Positions 7,581 through 16,238 of a DNA stretch of 64,000 nucleotides are shown here, piece after piece. This stretch comes from Bacteroidota bacterium. Its GTDB lineage: Bacteria > Bacteroidota > Bacteroidia > Chitinophagales > Saprospiraceae. The DNA is taken from positions 62,001 through 126,000 of the forward strand of contig JAKOVW010000057.1 of assembly GCA_029781865.1 (NCBI GenBank). The letters are read 5' to 3'. Position 1 is the first letter of the stretch, and the number at the start of each line of letters is the position of its first letter. The notes under the pieces were generated by a model. The model did no database searches. It was not told where the DNA came from and saw only the letters and a program-made list of their open reading frames with translations. A program made the translations under genes and the position numbers.

Positions 7581-9344
7581 TTATTTTAGATTCCCTGCAA
7601 TCTGATGCCTTTTGCGTTTTGATTGAACAAATTGTTCGATGGTTTTCCAGCTTTGTGTATTTAGTATATCCTTAACTGTGCACCAGGCACGACGCGCAAT
7701 AAAGATTCCCGATTTCATAAATTCAAACTGCTTTTCCGAATGGCTATCTGTACTGATCACAAGCTTAACCCCTGCATTCCTTGCAAGACTACATAGTTCA
7801 TCATTTAAATCCATACGCTCAGGCTGCGCATTAATTTCCAAGGCCGTTCCGGTTGCTTTTGCAACTTTAAATACTCGTACCCAATCCACCGAATACCCTT
7901 CTCGTTTACCAATCAATCTGCCAGTCGGATGCCCTATACAATTTACATAGGGATGCATACATGCTTTAATAATCCGCTCTGTATTATCCTTTCTAAACCC
8001 GGAATGTATAGACGCGCAGACCCAATCTAATTTCTCCAATATGTGATCATTTAAATCAAGGCTTCCATCTTCAAGAATATCCACTTCCACACCGGTTTTA
8101 ATATAATCATTACCTGCTTTTTTATTAACCCTTTTAATCCGGTTAATTTGCTGTTGAAGTTCCCTTTCATTCATACCACCTGCTATTCGCACTGATTTAG
8201 AATGATCTGTCATTACGATGTAATCATATGTATAGTACTTCTGAACGTAATCAGCCATTTTTTCTAATGACGACAAACCATCACTCCCATCAGAATGAAG
8301 GTGCATATCTCCTTTCACATCATCAATAGTGACCAATTTTGAAATCATCTTTTGTTTCGTTAATTCAAACTCATCTTTCCCTTCTCTGAGTTCAGGTGGT
8401 ATATATTTCAGGCCCATGAGACGATAAATTTCTTCCTCTGTTTTGCCGGCCAGTAATCTGCCATCCCGAATTCTGAACACACCATACTCATTCATCTTAT
8501 AGCCATTTTTTTTGGCCTTTGTCCGAAGAAATACATTATGTTCCTTCGAACCCGTTAGATATAGTAATGAGGCTCCCCACTGCTCATCATCGACTATTCT
8601 TAAGTCAACTTGCCTGTTAAACTCATGAATCAAAATACTTACTTTGGTAGGTCCTTTTGCCAACACACTTTTCACGCCTTGTATTCCGATGAATTCCTTT
8701 ATAATTTTACTTCTGTCTTTTGGGCTGCTTGAAACAAGAATGTCGATATCACCAATCGTTTCCTTTTTTCTTCTTATGCTTCCGGCTACTTCAATCTGAT
8801 GTACCTCTTTTATTTTACTTAACTGTTGCAGAATTCGGTCGCTGATTGAAAGTGCATGAGTTAATAATATTCGTTTTTCAGCTTGATTGATTAACTTAAG
8901 ACTCCGTCTCATGTTTTCCACTTTTCTTTCTCCAAAACCGACTAACCCCTGGACACGACCTTCGTTAATTGCATTCAACAATTGTTGTTTCGTATTGATA
9001 TGCAACTTTTCGTGGAGGCGTTTTACCGATTTAGGACCAAAGCCTGAAATATCCATCAATTCCAATATTTCATGTGGAACTTTTCTTTTCAGTACTTCAT
9101 ACTTTTTGATTTTACCCGTTTTAATATACTCGTTGATTTTTTGAGCTATACTCTTCCCAATTCCGGGTATGTCATCCAGCAAATTCTTTTTATGAATTTC
9201 TAAAATATCTACATTTAAGCCATTCAACACTCTCGATGCCTTACTATATGCTAATGCACGAAAACGTTGATCATCGCCTAAATAACGATACATTGAAGCC
9301 ATATTCCTAAAAATTCCGGAAAGGATTTGATTCGTCCCTGACAT
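7581..9344 (-). CDS. polX: DNA polymerase/3'-5' exonuclease PolX
   Basis: A 587-residue family X DNA polymerase, the usual length for bacterial PolX. Residues 1-85 are the 8-kDa-type domain with a helix-hairpin-helix (DDIPGIGKSIAQKINEYI); a second HhH follows (ISGFGPKSVKRLHEKL). The palm holds the metal-binding pair in TIGDIDILV near residue 198 and a further carboxylate in RQVDLRIVD. The C-terminal PHP domain starts with the metal-binding HLHSDGSDG near residues 346-354 and includes VMTDHSKS, GVEVDIL and STDSHS. Family members fill gaps in base-excision repair and the PHP domain acts as a 3'-5' exonuclease or on AP sites. Single gene, no partner. Confidence 0.95.
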   Translation of the reverse strand: MSGTNQILSGIFRNMASMYRYLGDDQRFRALAYSKASRVLNGLNVDILEIHKKNLLDDIPGIGKSIAQKINEYIKTGKIKKYEVLKRKVPHEILELMDISGFGPKSVKRLHEKLHINTKQQLLNAINEGRVQGLVGFGERKVENMRRSLKLINQAEKRILLTHALSISDRILQQLSKIKEVHQIEVAGSIRRKKETIGDIDILVSSSPKDRSKIIKEFIGIQGVKSVLAKGPTKVSILIHEFNRQVDLRIVDDEQWGASLLYLTGSKEHNVFLRTKAKKNGYKMNEYGVFRIRDGRLLAGKTEEEIYRLMGLKYIPPELREGKDEFELTKQKMISKLVTIDDVKGDMHLHSDGSDGLSSLEKMADYVQKYYTYDYIVMTDHSKSVRIAGGMNERELQQQINRIKRVNKKAGNDYIKTGVEVDILEDGSLDLNDHILEKLDWVCASIHSGFRKDNTERIIKACMHPYVNCIGHPTGRLIGKREGYSVDWVRVFKVAKATGTALEINAQPERMDLNDELCSLARNAGVKLVISTDSHSEKQFEFMKSGIFIARRAWCTVKDILNTQSWKTIEQFVQSKRKRHQIAGNLK

Positions 9345-9602
9345 GTTTTTAAACTGCTATTGGAAACATCAATTAAGGTACATCCCCTTAGGATTGCCTA
9401 TGCCCGGACCCGACGATAAAATAATCAGATTTTTAGATATCCGACACTCAATAAGCCATTTGGCATTGACAAAATAGCTAATAATGATTTCTAATTCAAA
9501 TCAATTATCCACATTTACCACGCAGCAAATTAATCGCTGCCTGGTTAACTAATATTACACCGCTAATAACTATTCACATTTAAATACCAAAGCAATAAAG
9601 GC

Positions 9603-10043
9603 CTACACTATCTGTTTTAGGGAGAAGAACTCTTTAATTAATTTAACCTTTTGAGGATCCGTTAAATAATCGGTCTTTTCCATATGAATTTTCTTACCAA
9701 CCAATAGCTTTTCCCTGGAAATATAATTGGCAAATTCATTTGCTGCCGTAGTTGGACCAAATAGGAATATTTCATCATAAGGCTCTAATTGTTTGGCCAA
9801 ATATTCAAAATATTCCCTGGATGCATTTTCCTCCTTTCTGTGCTTATGCGCTTCATTATTGGTCGAACGATAATGCCCAATTTTAGTTCCATCAGAAGAT
9901 TCTCCGGGAAAGTGTTTCATATCTGCAGATGCAGAATGAATGGTCCGCATTGAATTTAATTCTTTTTCCGGCTCCATAAACTTTGCTTCTGCATGATCCA
10001 TCCAAACCCCGATTTTTTTGATTTCTACATTATGCTTATTCAT
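9603..10043 (-). CDS. Small eRF1-domain-3-like protein (possible stress protein)
   Basis: A 146-residue cytoplasmic protein. The N-terminus IGVWMDHAEAKFM matches the xVWxDHxxA opening of a widespread family of small proteins sometimes annotated as translational machinery or host attachment proteins, and the C-terminal half matches their end: EIFLFGPTTAANEFANYI then EKTDYLTDPQKVKLIKEFF. The fold is expected to resemble domain 3 of eRF1/Pelota. The middle (residues 30-70, HSASADMKHFPGESS, then HKHRKEEN) is charged and Ser/His-rich. Biological role is not established. It stands alone, upstream of polX on the same strand but with a 258-bp gap, so it is probably separately expressed. Confidence 0.55.
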   Translation of the reverse strand: MNKHNVEIKKIGVWMDHAEAKFMEPEKELNSMRTIHSASADMKHFPGESSDGTKIGHYRSTNNEAHKHRKEENASREYFEYLAKQLEPYDEIFLFGPTTAANEFANYISREKLLVGKKIHMEKTDYLTDPQKVKLIKEFFSLKQIV

Positions 10044-10094
10044 AATAATTGAATTTTACTAATCATAATTAAACTACATATTTCGTAATTTACT

Positions 10095-10114
10095 GATGTC
10101 CTTCAAATGACATC
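10095..10114. promoter_or_regulatory. Short palindrome upstream of the eRF1-like gene
   Basis: GATGTC and GACATC form an inverted repeat separated by eight bases, 52-71 bp before the start of the minus-strand gene at 10043. It could be an operator half-site pair; a six-base arm can also arise by chance. Confidence 0.2.
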
Positions 10115-10300
10115 CATCATAATGCAATAGAATAGTAATCATTTCACCTTAATTTGGAATCTGAGGCATTGCGAATCCGCATCAACTCATTGTAATATTC
10201 AGTTCAAACCGGCACAAATTTAAAATGATACAACTCTTTTCTGGCGAATAGAATTCAGGCATTTAATCTATTTTTATGGAGCGTTTTGCTTTAACCCGTC

Positions 10301-10846
10301 ATGGAAAATCCAAAGATAAAAATCACAATGGCAAAGAATGCGAATGTCAGCATTTGGCTCGATTCTTTTAATGACATCTACTCAGATTTTGATTCCAGGT
10401 CTTTGAATGACCGAACCCTCTCTGATGATTTTATTCATGAAATTCGTAAAATGGCCATTGAAAAGCCTGATGGCAAAATAGATCTTCAATTATTGATTCC
10501 CGCCGGTCTGAGAAATAGTGAAAACGAATCTATAATTATCAAAAGATTACACAATCAATTCAGGCAGACCTCAACGTTAATAACGCAAGAAAAGCGCAAA
10601 TTTAAAAAACGGGGCATTTTCATGGCATTGACTGGCTTTGTGTTAATGATTCTGGCAGCATATCTTTCCCTAATTGAAAATCATTCGTTTCTGATAAAAA
10701 TTTTTAGAGTTATATTGGAACCTGCCTGCTGGTTCCTGGTGTGGACCGGTTTAGATCAGTTATATAATACGGTTTATAAAAAAAATCCGGATCATGATTT
10801 TAATTTGAGAATGATTCATGCCAGAATCAGTTTTCAATCGTACTAA
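10301..10846 (+). CDS. Hypothetical membrane protein with two C-terminal membrane segments
   Basis: A 181-residue protein I cannot place by name. Residues 1-100 are soluble: a strand KITMAKNANVSIWLDSF, a short acidic turn with SDFDSRSLNDRTLSDDF, and a helix rich in Lys/Arg. Two membrane segments follow, about residues 105-123 and 131-151, and the last 30 residues are soluble. A second Met at codon 10 (10328) is an alternative start and sits closer to the conserved-looking region. The gene is isolated and convergent with the haloperoxidase-like gene that ends at 10912. The orderly domain layout argues that it is real. Confidence 0.6.
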   Translation: MENPKIKITMAKNANVSIWLDSFNDIYSDFDSRSLNDRTLSDDFIHEIRKMAIEKPDGKIDLQLLIPAGLRNSENESIIIKRLHNQFRQTSTLITQEKRKFKKRGIFMALTGFVLMILAAYLSLIENHSFLIKIFRVILEPACWFLVWTGLDQLYNTVYKKNPDHDFNLRMIHARISFQSY

Positions 10847-10911
10847 AGAAAGCTTAACGATAGAAAAAGAGAATTTAAATAAATTTAGGATAATGCAGCA
10901 ATCAGATATAA

Positions 10912-12294
10912 TTAATGAACGGAATATTCCGGTTTCATTAAATCGATTGACGATATTTTCTTGCCCACCTGGAATCCTATTTTTAATCCTTCCTCGCAAT
11001 CCATGCGATAATGGACGCCTAAAAAGATTCTGGAGAATGCATTTTCAAAGGCCATGTCATAAAACGAATGAAACATTCTTGGTTTACCCATAAATTCATC
11101 TCTCCCTTTATGACTATTATCCGTTATCTGATAATTGGGACCATAAAGCTGGGTCAATACTTCTGAAGCAGCAGATCCAAATACAGAATGTCCGGATGGA
11201 TATGATGGAAAAGGAGGTGTATGAAATAAAGGCTTCCAGTTTTTGTCAAATACTTTATGAATATAAGCCTCCGGTCTTTCCAGGTTATAATAATATTTTG
11301 AATGCCAACAAGCAACGCCTCCATCAGACAATGCCATGCCAACACGTAAAAAAGTTTCAAGGGTTTTATCTATTGGCGGACACTCTTTATGCACGACCTG
11401 ATTGGTAATGGAAATCCACCTTCCCGAAGGAGTAAATGTAATCCCAGGATGGTCATCGCTCCAGAATTCAGCTATCCATTTATTTTCAACAGACAACGGT
11501 GAACTAACTGTTAGTACTTCGAGTGCTTCTGTATAAAAAAGAGAAGAAGAAAGCTGAGAATACTCAGGAAGAGGTGATGCGAGAAAATCTGATGTATTGA
11601 TTACAAAAGGCCTAACATCTCCCCAATGGGGTAATAATGGAGGCATCGGTATTTCTTCTGAGACTTTCCACAATCCTTCTCCGGATTTTGGAACAAATCT
11701 CCTGTCATAAATATGTAAATAAGCTTGATGCCCCAATGAGTCCGTAGATGAATATTCATAAATGGCATTTGCTGTTTCAAATCCAAATTGTTTAGAATTC
11801 GCATAGGTACTGGAATCAGATCTTGTCTTTAGTTTTAATTCCCATTTGCTATATAATTGTTCTGCCAATTCCTGTTCATTGGTTCTGGCAGTCAAATAAA
11901 ACTTTTCAAACATTTTTTTATAGCAGGCATTTAATGCAGCCAGCACTTCAAAACGCTTCGATAAATCATAGGTAGGCAATTGCAGGTTTAATCGGGTTGT
12001 TGCAAAAGAGACATGAGTTGCATTCAGCAAAGGCATGGCTGTTTCGTATGCAGCCAAACCAATATGACCGTAAGTTCTTGCTGCAATCGGGCCTCTGTAT
12101 CCTTCCGCATGGCATTCCGTATTCAGAAATAGCTGATACCATTCCAAAATCAATTGATTGCTCAATTGGTTTTGTTCATTCATTCCTGAATATTTTGCCC
12201 GATATAAAAAAGCTCCAACAACTAAAACAAAAAATAAGAATACCCCATATTTAAGATAGGTATTATTAAATCTATTTTTAAGATAATTGATCAT
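10912..12294 (-). CDS. Vanadium-dependent haloperoxidase/PAP2 superfamily protein, membrane anchored
   Basis: A 460-residue protein with one N-terminal membrane anchor (about residues 15-32), so the catalytic part is probably periplasmic. All three parts of the PAP2/vanadium-haloperoxidase active site are present: K333-x6-R340-P, P366-S-G-H369, and S421-R-x5-H428-x3-D432. In this superfamily these residues hold phosphate or vanadate; the length and the all-helical appearance suit the vanadium-haloperoxidase branch better than small PAP2 phosphatases. Which activity it has (halide oxidation or phosphatase) cannot be decided from sequence. It is the last gene of an apparent operon behind the response regulator and histidine kinase (44-bp gap) and is clearly paralogous to the protein at 14664. 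Confidence 0.85.
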   Translation of the reverse strand: MINYLKNRFNNTYLKYGVFLFFVLVVGAFLYRAKYSGMNEQNQLSNQLILEWYQLFLNTECHAEGYRGPIAARTYGHIGLAAYETAMPLLNATHVSFATTRLNLQLPTYDLSKRFEVLAALNACYKKMFEKFYLTARTNEQELAEQLYSKWELKLKTRSDSSTYANSKQFGFETANAIYEYSSTDSLGHQAYLHIYDRRFVPKSGEGLWKVSEEIPMPPLLPHWGDVRPFVINTSDFLASPLPEYSQLSSSLFYTEALEVLTVSSPLSVENKWIAEFWSDDHPGITFTPSGRWISITNQVVHKECPPIDKTLETFLRVGMALSDGGVACWHSKYYYNLERPEAYIHKVFDKNWKPLFHTPPFPSYPSGHSVFGSAASEVLTQLYGPNYQITDNSHKGRDEFMGKPRMFHSFYDMAFENAFSRIFLGVHYRMDCEEGLKIGFQVGKKISSIDLMKPEYSVH

Positions 12295-12338
12295 TATGAC
12301 TATCTTAATAATTTTTGAGTAAGCTATGTGAATTTATT

Positions 12339-13775
12339 TTAATTATACTGTGCAATAACATCCTGTCTTTGATTCATTTTATCAGCAAACTCTTTTGGAG
12401 CCTGCATATCCTGACTATTTGAAAACACCAATCTGAAAATAGTTCCGCAGTTTTTTGGCCTGATAATTTCCAAATTAACCTTGTGGATTTTCAATATACT
12501 GGTCACCAGTGACAATCCAATGCCTGAACCTCGAACAGAAGACGTTTTAGCACTTCTGTAAAAAGGTTCAAAAATATAGGGCAGATCTTCCTCCCGGATA
12601 CCAGGGCCATTGTCTTCAATTTCCAGGACGATTCCTTTTTCAGAAGAATAGGTAAGCCTTAATTGAACCCTTAAGTCTGGACTGAATTTACAACCATTAT
12701 CCAACAAATTAATGATTGCGGTTTTTAACAAGGGTTCGTTTGCTTTAATCTTCAACTGATCTTCTGCTTCCGGCAGGTTCAGGATTTCAAAATTAATTTT
12801 ATATTCAGGATGTGATTTTAAGAGGTTTAGTTTCAATTGCCACAACAATTCATCAATCCTGATCCATTGAAAATCAACTATGGCATTATCGGCATTTATT
12901 CTCGCAAGTTGCATCAATTTATTTGACACCTCATTCAGATCTTTAACATCTTCAAGAATTGATGTCAGGGTTTCTTTATACTCACTGTTTTTCCGTTCTT
13001 TTTGAAGGGTAACTTCGATTTGAGAAATAATAACGCTTAATGGATTTTTTAATTCATGTGATATGTTGGACAGAAACATTTTTTGTGTGGCAAATGCCTT
13101 CTGAATCCGATCCAGTAATTTATTAAATGTGACCACTAGTCTGGATAATTCATCATTCTGATTGAATATTTTCAGCCGGTGACTCATATCGGTCGGCAAA
13201 AGTTCATCAACTTGATTCATAATATGATTTACCGGAGAAAGAGCCTGCCCTGCAAAAATCCAGCCCCCTATAGCAACCAAAGCAATAAATAAAAAGAATA
13301 CGATAAATAATATTTTATTCAGGTCACTCAGATGTTCCGATTTAAAAATGGCTTCTGCGACCACGACATAAGGCGTATTGGCTTTGTCATGGTACACCAT
13401 TCCCAGAGCGGTGTACTGATCTTTGGTGAACCGGGATTCACCGGTATGCCTGATTTCATTCAACAAGGATCCGTTGACTTCCTTCGGAGCAGGATTAAAA
13501 CTATAAATTCTTTGATTATTTTGATCATATATCGTAATGTTCTCTGAAAAAGAAGGCAAATTCGTGGATTGTGAAAACTCAGCGGTTTTATTGGGATACT
13601 TGATTTCCTGGCCGACGATCATGTCTGCCGTCATAATTGCCTTTGATTTCAAGCCACTGTAAAAATCATCACGTACCTGTTTTCCAAATTCAATATGAAT
13701 AAAAAACAATGCAAATACCATGATCACAGCGACGATCATGATGAACTGTATAGTTAATCGACTTCTAATTTGCAT
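12339..13775 (-). CDS. Sensor histidine kinase
   Basis: A 478-residue membrane kinase in standard order: membrane segment 1 (about residues 8-28), a periplasmic sensor of about 125 residues, membrane segment 2 (about 153-175), a HAMP linker (about 178-230), a HisKA domain with phospho-acceptor H240 in SNISHELKNPLS, and a HATPase domain with the N box near LLDNGCKFSP, G1 box DNGPGI, F box IFEPFYR and G2 box GSGIGLSL. The sensor domain shows no recognisable ligand-binding motif, so the signal is unknown. It follows the response regulator by 28 bp and precedes the haloperoxidase-like gene, so it probably belongs to one transcript with both. Confidence 0.95.
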   Translation of the reverse strand: MQIRSRLTIQFIMIVAVIMVFALFFIHIEFGKQVRDDFYSGLKSKAIMTADMIVGQEIKYPNKTAEFSQSTNLPSFSENITIYDQNNQRIYSFNPAPKEVNGSLLNEIRHTGESRFTKDQYTALGMVYHDKANTPYVVVAEAIFKSEHLSDLNKILFIVFFLFIALVAIGGWIFAGQALSPVNHIMNQVDELLPTDMSHRLKIFNQNDELSRLVVTFNKLLDRIQKAFATQKMFLSNISHELKNPLSVIISQIEVTLQKERKNSEYKETLTSILEDVKDLNEVSNKLMQLARINADNAIVDFQWIRIDELLWQLKLNLLKSHPEYKINFEILNLPEAEDQLKIKANEPLLKTAIINLLDNGCKFSPDLRVQLRLTYSSEKGIVLEIEDNGPGIREEDLPYIFEPFYRSAKTSSVRGSGIGLSLVTSILKIHKVNLEIIRPKNCGTIFRLVFSNSQDMQAPKEFADKMNQRQDVIAQYN

Positions 13776-13803
13776 TTAAATGAATTATATTAGAATTCAA
13801 GAA

Positions 13804-14481
13804 TTAATCTTCTTTAAATATATAACCGGAACCGAAAATAGTGTGAATTAACTTTTTCTCAAATGGCCTGTCGATCTTATTACGGAGATAATTGATATAC
13901 ACTTCAATCATATTCGTATTGGTATCAAAATTAATATCCCATACTTTTTCGGCGATCTCCCCTTTAGAAATCACCCTTCCCTGATGCCGTATAAAATACT
14001 CCAATAAGGTAAATTCCTTGGGAGTCAGATCTATTTTCTTACCTGCTCGAATAATTTCCTTTGCATCAATGTCCATTTTGACATCTGCATAGCTAAGCGT
14101 TTTATGTTGAATCGGATTGTCCTTTCCTCGCCGTGCCAGTGCCTTTAAACGGGCTAGCAGTTCTTTAAATTCAAATGGCTTAACCATATAATCATCTGCA
14201 CCCGATTCAAGGCCTTCCACAGTATTGTCGGTACCGCTTAACGCGGTGAGCAGAATAACAGGCGTTTTGACCCTATTGCTTCTAAGTAATTTTACCAGGT
14301 CAAAACCACTTAAATTTGGCATGATAATATCAGAAACAATGACATCATAGTGATTGGAATTGGCCATCTGAAAACCAAGTTGGCCATCAGAAGCAACATC
14401 TACTCTTATATTGTTTTCGAGAAACCCCTTTTTAAGTGTTTCAATAGCTTTCAACTCATCCTCAATGAGAAGGATTTTCAT
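13804..14481 (-). CDS. OmpR/PhoB-type response regulator
   Basis: With a start at 14481 the product is 225 residues and begins directly with MKILLIEDE, the usual opening of a receiver domain. A longer frame starts at 14556 but adds 25 residues absent from the family. The receiver holds the acidic pair E7/D8, the phospho-acceptor Asp51 in VIVSDIIMP, the conserved Thr/Ser in ILLTALSG and Lys in MVKPF. The C-terminal winged helix (about residues 128-225) includes LTPKEFTLLEYFIRHQGRVIS and NMIEVYINYLRNKID, typical of OmpR/PhoB DNA binders. It is first in the minus-strand unit and divergent from the lipoprotein at 14664, 182 bp away, so one operator could serve both. Confidence 0.95.
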   Translation of the reverse strand: MKILLIEDELKAIETLKKGFLENNIRVDVASDGQLGFQMANSNHYDVIVSDIIMPNLSGFDLVKLLRSNRVKTPVILLTALSGTDNTVEGLESGADDYMVKPFEFKELLARLKALARRGKDNPIQHKTLSYADVKMDIDAKEIIRAGKKIDLTPKEFTLLEYFIRHQGRVISKGEIAEKVWDINFDTNTNMIEVYINYLRNKIDRPFEKKLIHTIFGSGYIFKED

Positions 14482-14607
14482 AAATTCAATTGTTGAGACC
14501 TCACAAAGGTCATATCTCGTATCCTCCAATTCTAATAAGTCCTTGTATTTAAACAAATTCTAATGATATTCTAAACAATGCCTAATTCAATGTAAAAGTA
14601 AGCACTC

Positions 14608-14615
14608 TAATTTTG
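14608..14615 (+). promoter_or_regulatory. Candidate -7 promoter box for the haloperoxidase-like lipoprotein
   Basis: TAATTTTG matches the Bacteroidota TAnnTTTG box and lies 49 bp before the start codon at 14664. No matching -33 TTTG at the usual 19-base spacing was found. Confidence 0.4.
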
Positions 14616-14663
14616 CAGGGCAAACCTAATTTAAATAAAATTCGTTAATTTAACTCTAAGTCT

Positions 14664-16094
14664 ATGAAAATCAAATTTTTAATGCAGCTTTCTCTCGTGC
14701 TGTTTTCATTGGTTTTCTTTGTTACTTCATGTAACGAGGACACCAATCCTAATAACACCACCTCAGAGAAAGGCAATGTTGCTTCATTTAGCGCTGAAGC
14801 ATCTCTGGAATGGAATAAAATCTTTCTCGAAATAGAAAGATATGCCGCTGGTTACCGCCCTGGTCCTGCTCCACGTGCTTTGGCACTTCTTGGACTTGCA
14901 AGCTACGAAGCCTGTGTTACAGGAATGCCTGAATACCAATCTATTAAAACCCTTTATTCAGGTCTCGATATTCCTGCAGTACAATCCGGCAAAACCTACC
15001 ATTGGCCTACTGTTGTTCATTCTATCTATTCAACTATGATCCCAAAGTTCTTTGTGGACGCAAATGGCGTGGGAAACATCAATCCAACAGTAAAATTGAG
15101 AGTAGATGCTCTGATCAACAGACTGAATGATAAATATCTTACTGAAGTTGGTAAAGATCAATTTGAACTTTCCAAAGCTTACGGCCAGGCAGTAGCTCTT
15201 GCTGTTTGGAACTGGTCAACCACTGATAAAATCGGCGAACATTTAGAATATCCAACTTACCAGCACTATTTGGATCCTTTCCAGGGTTATGACTGGACAA
15301 AGCATACCGGGCCAGGTAAATGGGCTCCTATTTTCCCAGGACCAGGAAAGCCAATGGGTGCCATCTATGGAGGTGCACGTACTTTTGCCGTTACACAAAA
15401 ACTTTGCAACCCTCCTTCACTTTATGGAATGACCTATAGTGAGGATCCCAAATCAGAATATTATGCTCAGGCGTTGGAAGCATGGACAAAAAATGCATCA
15501 ACAGACTATTATACCAAATGGGTTGGAGAATTTTGGAGCGATGACCTCGTTAATCTGACATTCAGTCCAGGGCCACGTTGGATTGCAATTGCTAACCAAA
15601 TTATTGAAAATGAAAAATCAAATCTGGAAACAGCAATATTTGCATATGTAAAAACCGGAATGGCTATTTCTGATGCTGCTGTGGCTTGCTGGTATTCCAA
15701 ATACTATTACAATATTGAGCGTCCTGCCACTTATATTGTAAAATTTATTGATCCGAATTACAAATCCAATTTAAATAATCCGCTAACCGGAGATGTTGGG
15801 GTAGTACCTTCATTTCCTGCATACCCCTCTGGTCACTCCACTATGGGTGGCGCAGGTGCTGAAGCTTTAGCGAGTGTATTTGGCTACAGTTATGCAATGA
15901 CAGATAAATGTCATGATGGTAGAACTGAATTTGTCGGAACGCCAAGATCATTCCACAGTCTTTATGAAATGGCACAGGAGAATGCCTGGTCAAGAGTACT
16001 TTTGGGTACACACTGGCGTATGGACTGTGAAGAAGGTGTACGCTTTGGTACTGAAATCGGAAGAGCGGTAAATAGATTACCCTGGAAAAAGTAA
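14664..16094 (+). CDS. Vanadium-dependent haloperoxidase/PAP2 superfamily lipoprotein
   Basis: A 476-residue protein with a lipoprotein signal peptide whose lipobox Cys is C23 (FFVTSC), so it is probably membrane-tethered outside the cytoplasm. The complete PAP2/vanadium-haloperoxidase active site is present: K346-x6-R353-P, P388-S-G-H391, and S443-R-x5-H450-x3-D454. It shares long stretches with the protein at 10912, for example EFWSDD, SKYYYN.ERP and MDCEEG, so the two are paralogues. The family reacts with vanadate or phosphate; halide preference or phosphatase activity is not readable. It is divergent from the two-component regulator and ends at a terminator, so it is monocistronic. Confidence 0.88.
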   Translation: MKIKFLMQLSLVLFSLVFFVTSCNEDTNPNNTTSEKGNVASFSAEASLEWNKIFLEIERYAAGYRPGPAPRALALLGLASYEACVTGMPEYQSIKTLYSGLDIPAVQSGKTYHWPTVVHSIYSTMIPKFFVDANGVGNINPTVKLRVDALINRLNDKYLTEVGKDQFELSKAYGQAVALAVWNWSTTDKIGEHLEYPTYQHYLDPFQGYDWTKHTGPGKWAPIFPGPGKPMGAIYGGARTFAVTQKLCNPPSLYGMTYSEDPKSEYYAQALEAWTKNASTDYYTKWVGEFWSDDLVNLTFSPGPRWIAIANQIIENEKSNLETAIFAYVKTGMAISDAAVACWYSKYYYNIERPATYIVKFIDPNYKSNLNNPLTGDVGVVPSFPAYPSGHSTMGGAGAEALASVFGYSYAMTDKCHDGRTEFVGTPRSFHSLYEMAQENAWSRVLLGTHWRMDCEEGVRFGTEIGRAVNRLPWKK

Positions 16095-16120
16095 GCATAC
16101 ATTCCAAATACTAAAATTAA

Positions 16121-16160
16121 AATCAAAGAGGTCGGCTAATTAACCGGCCTTTTTGATTTT
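16121..16160 (+). terminator. Rho-independent terminator after the haloperoxidase-like lipoprotein
   Basis: A stem of about 15 bp with two G-T pairs (arm AATCAAAGAGGTCGG at 16121, return arm ending near 16158) around a short AT loop, with T-rich sequence in and after the return arm. It starts about 27 bp after the stop codon. Confidence 0.75.
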
Positions 16161-16238
16161 ATCTCGTTTTCTGATTATACTATAAATCACCTAACTTTAC
16201 ATGGACTAATATCTCTTTAATACTTTTAATCAAAAATC

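Noticed and set aside
10818-11093. Plus-strand frame overlapping the 3' end of the haloperoxidase-like gene
   Set aside because: Mostly antisense to a well supported gene whose active-site motifs lie in that part.
14482-14556. Longer N-terminus for the response regulator
   Set aside because: The added 25 residues are not part of a receiver domain, which begins at MKILLIEDE.
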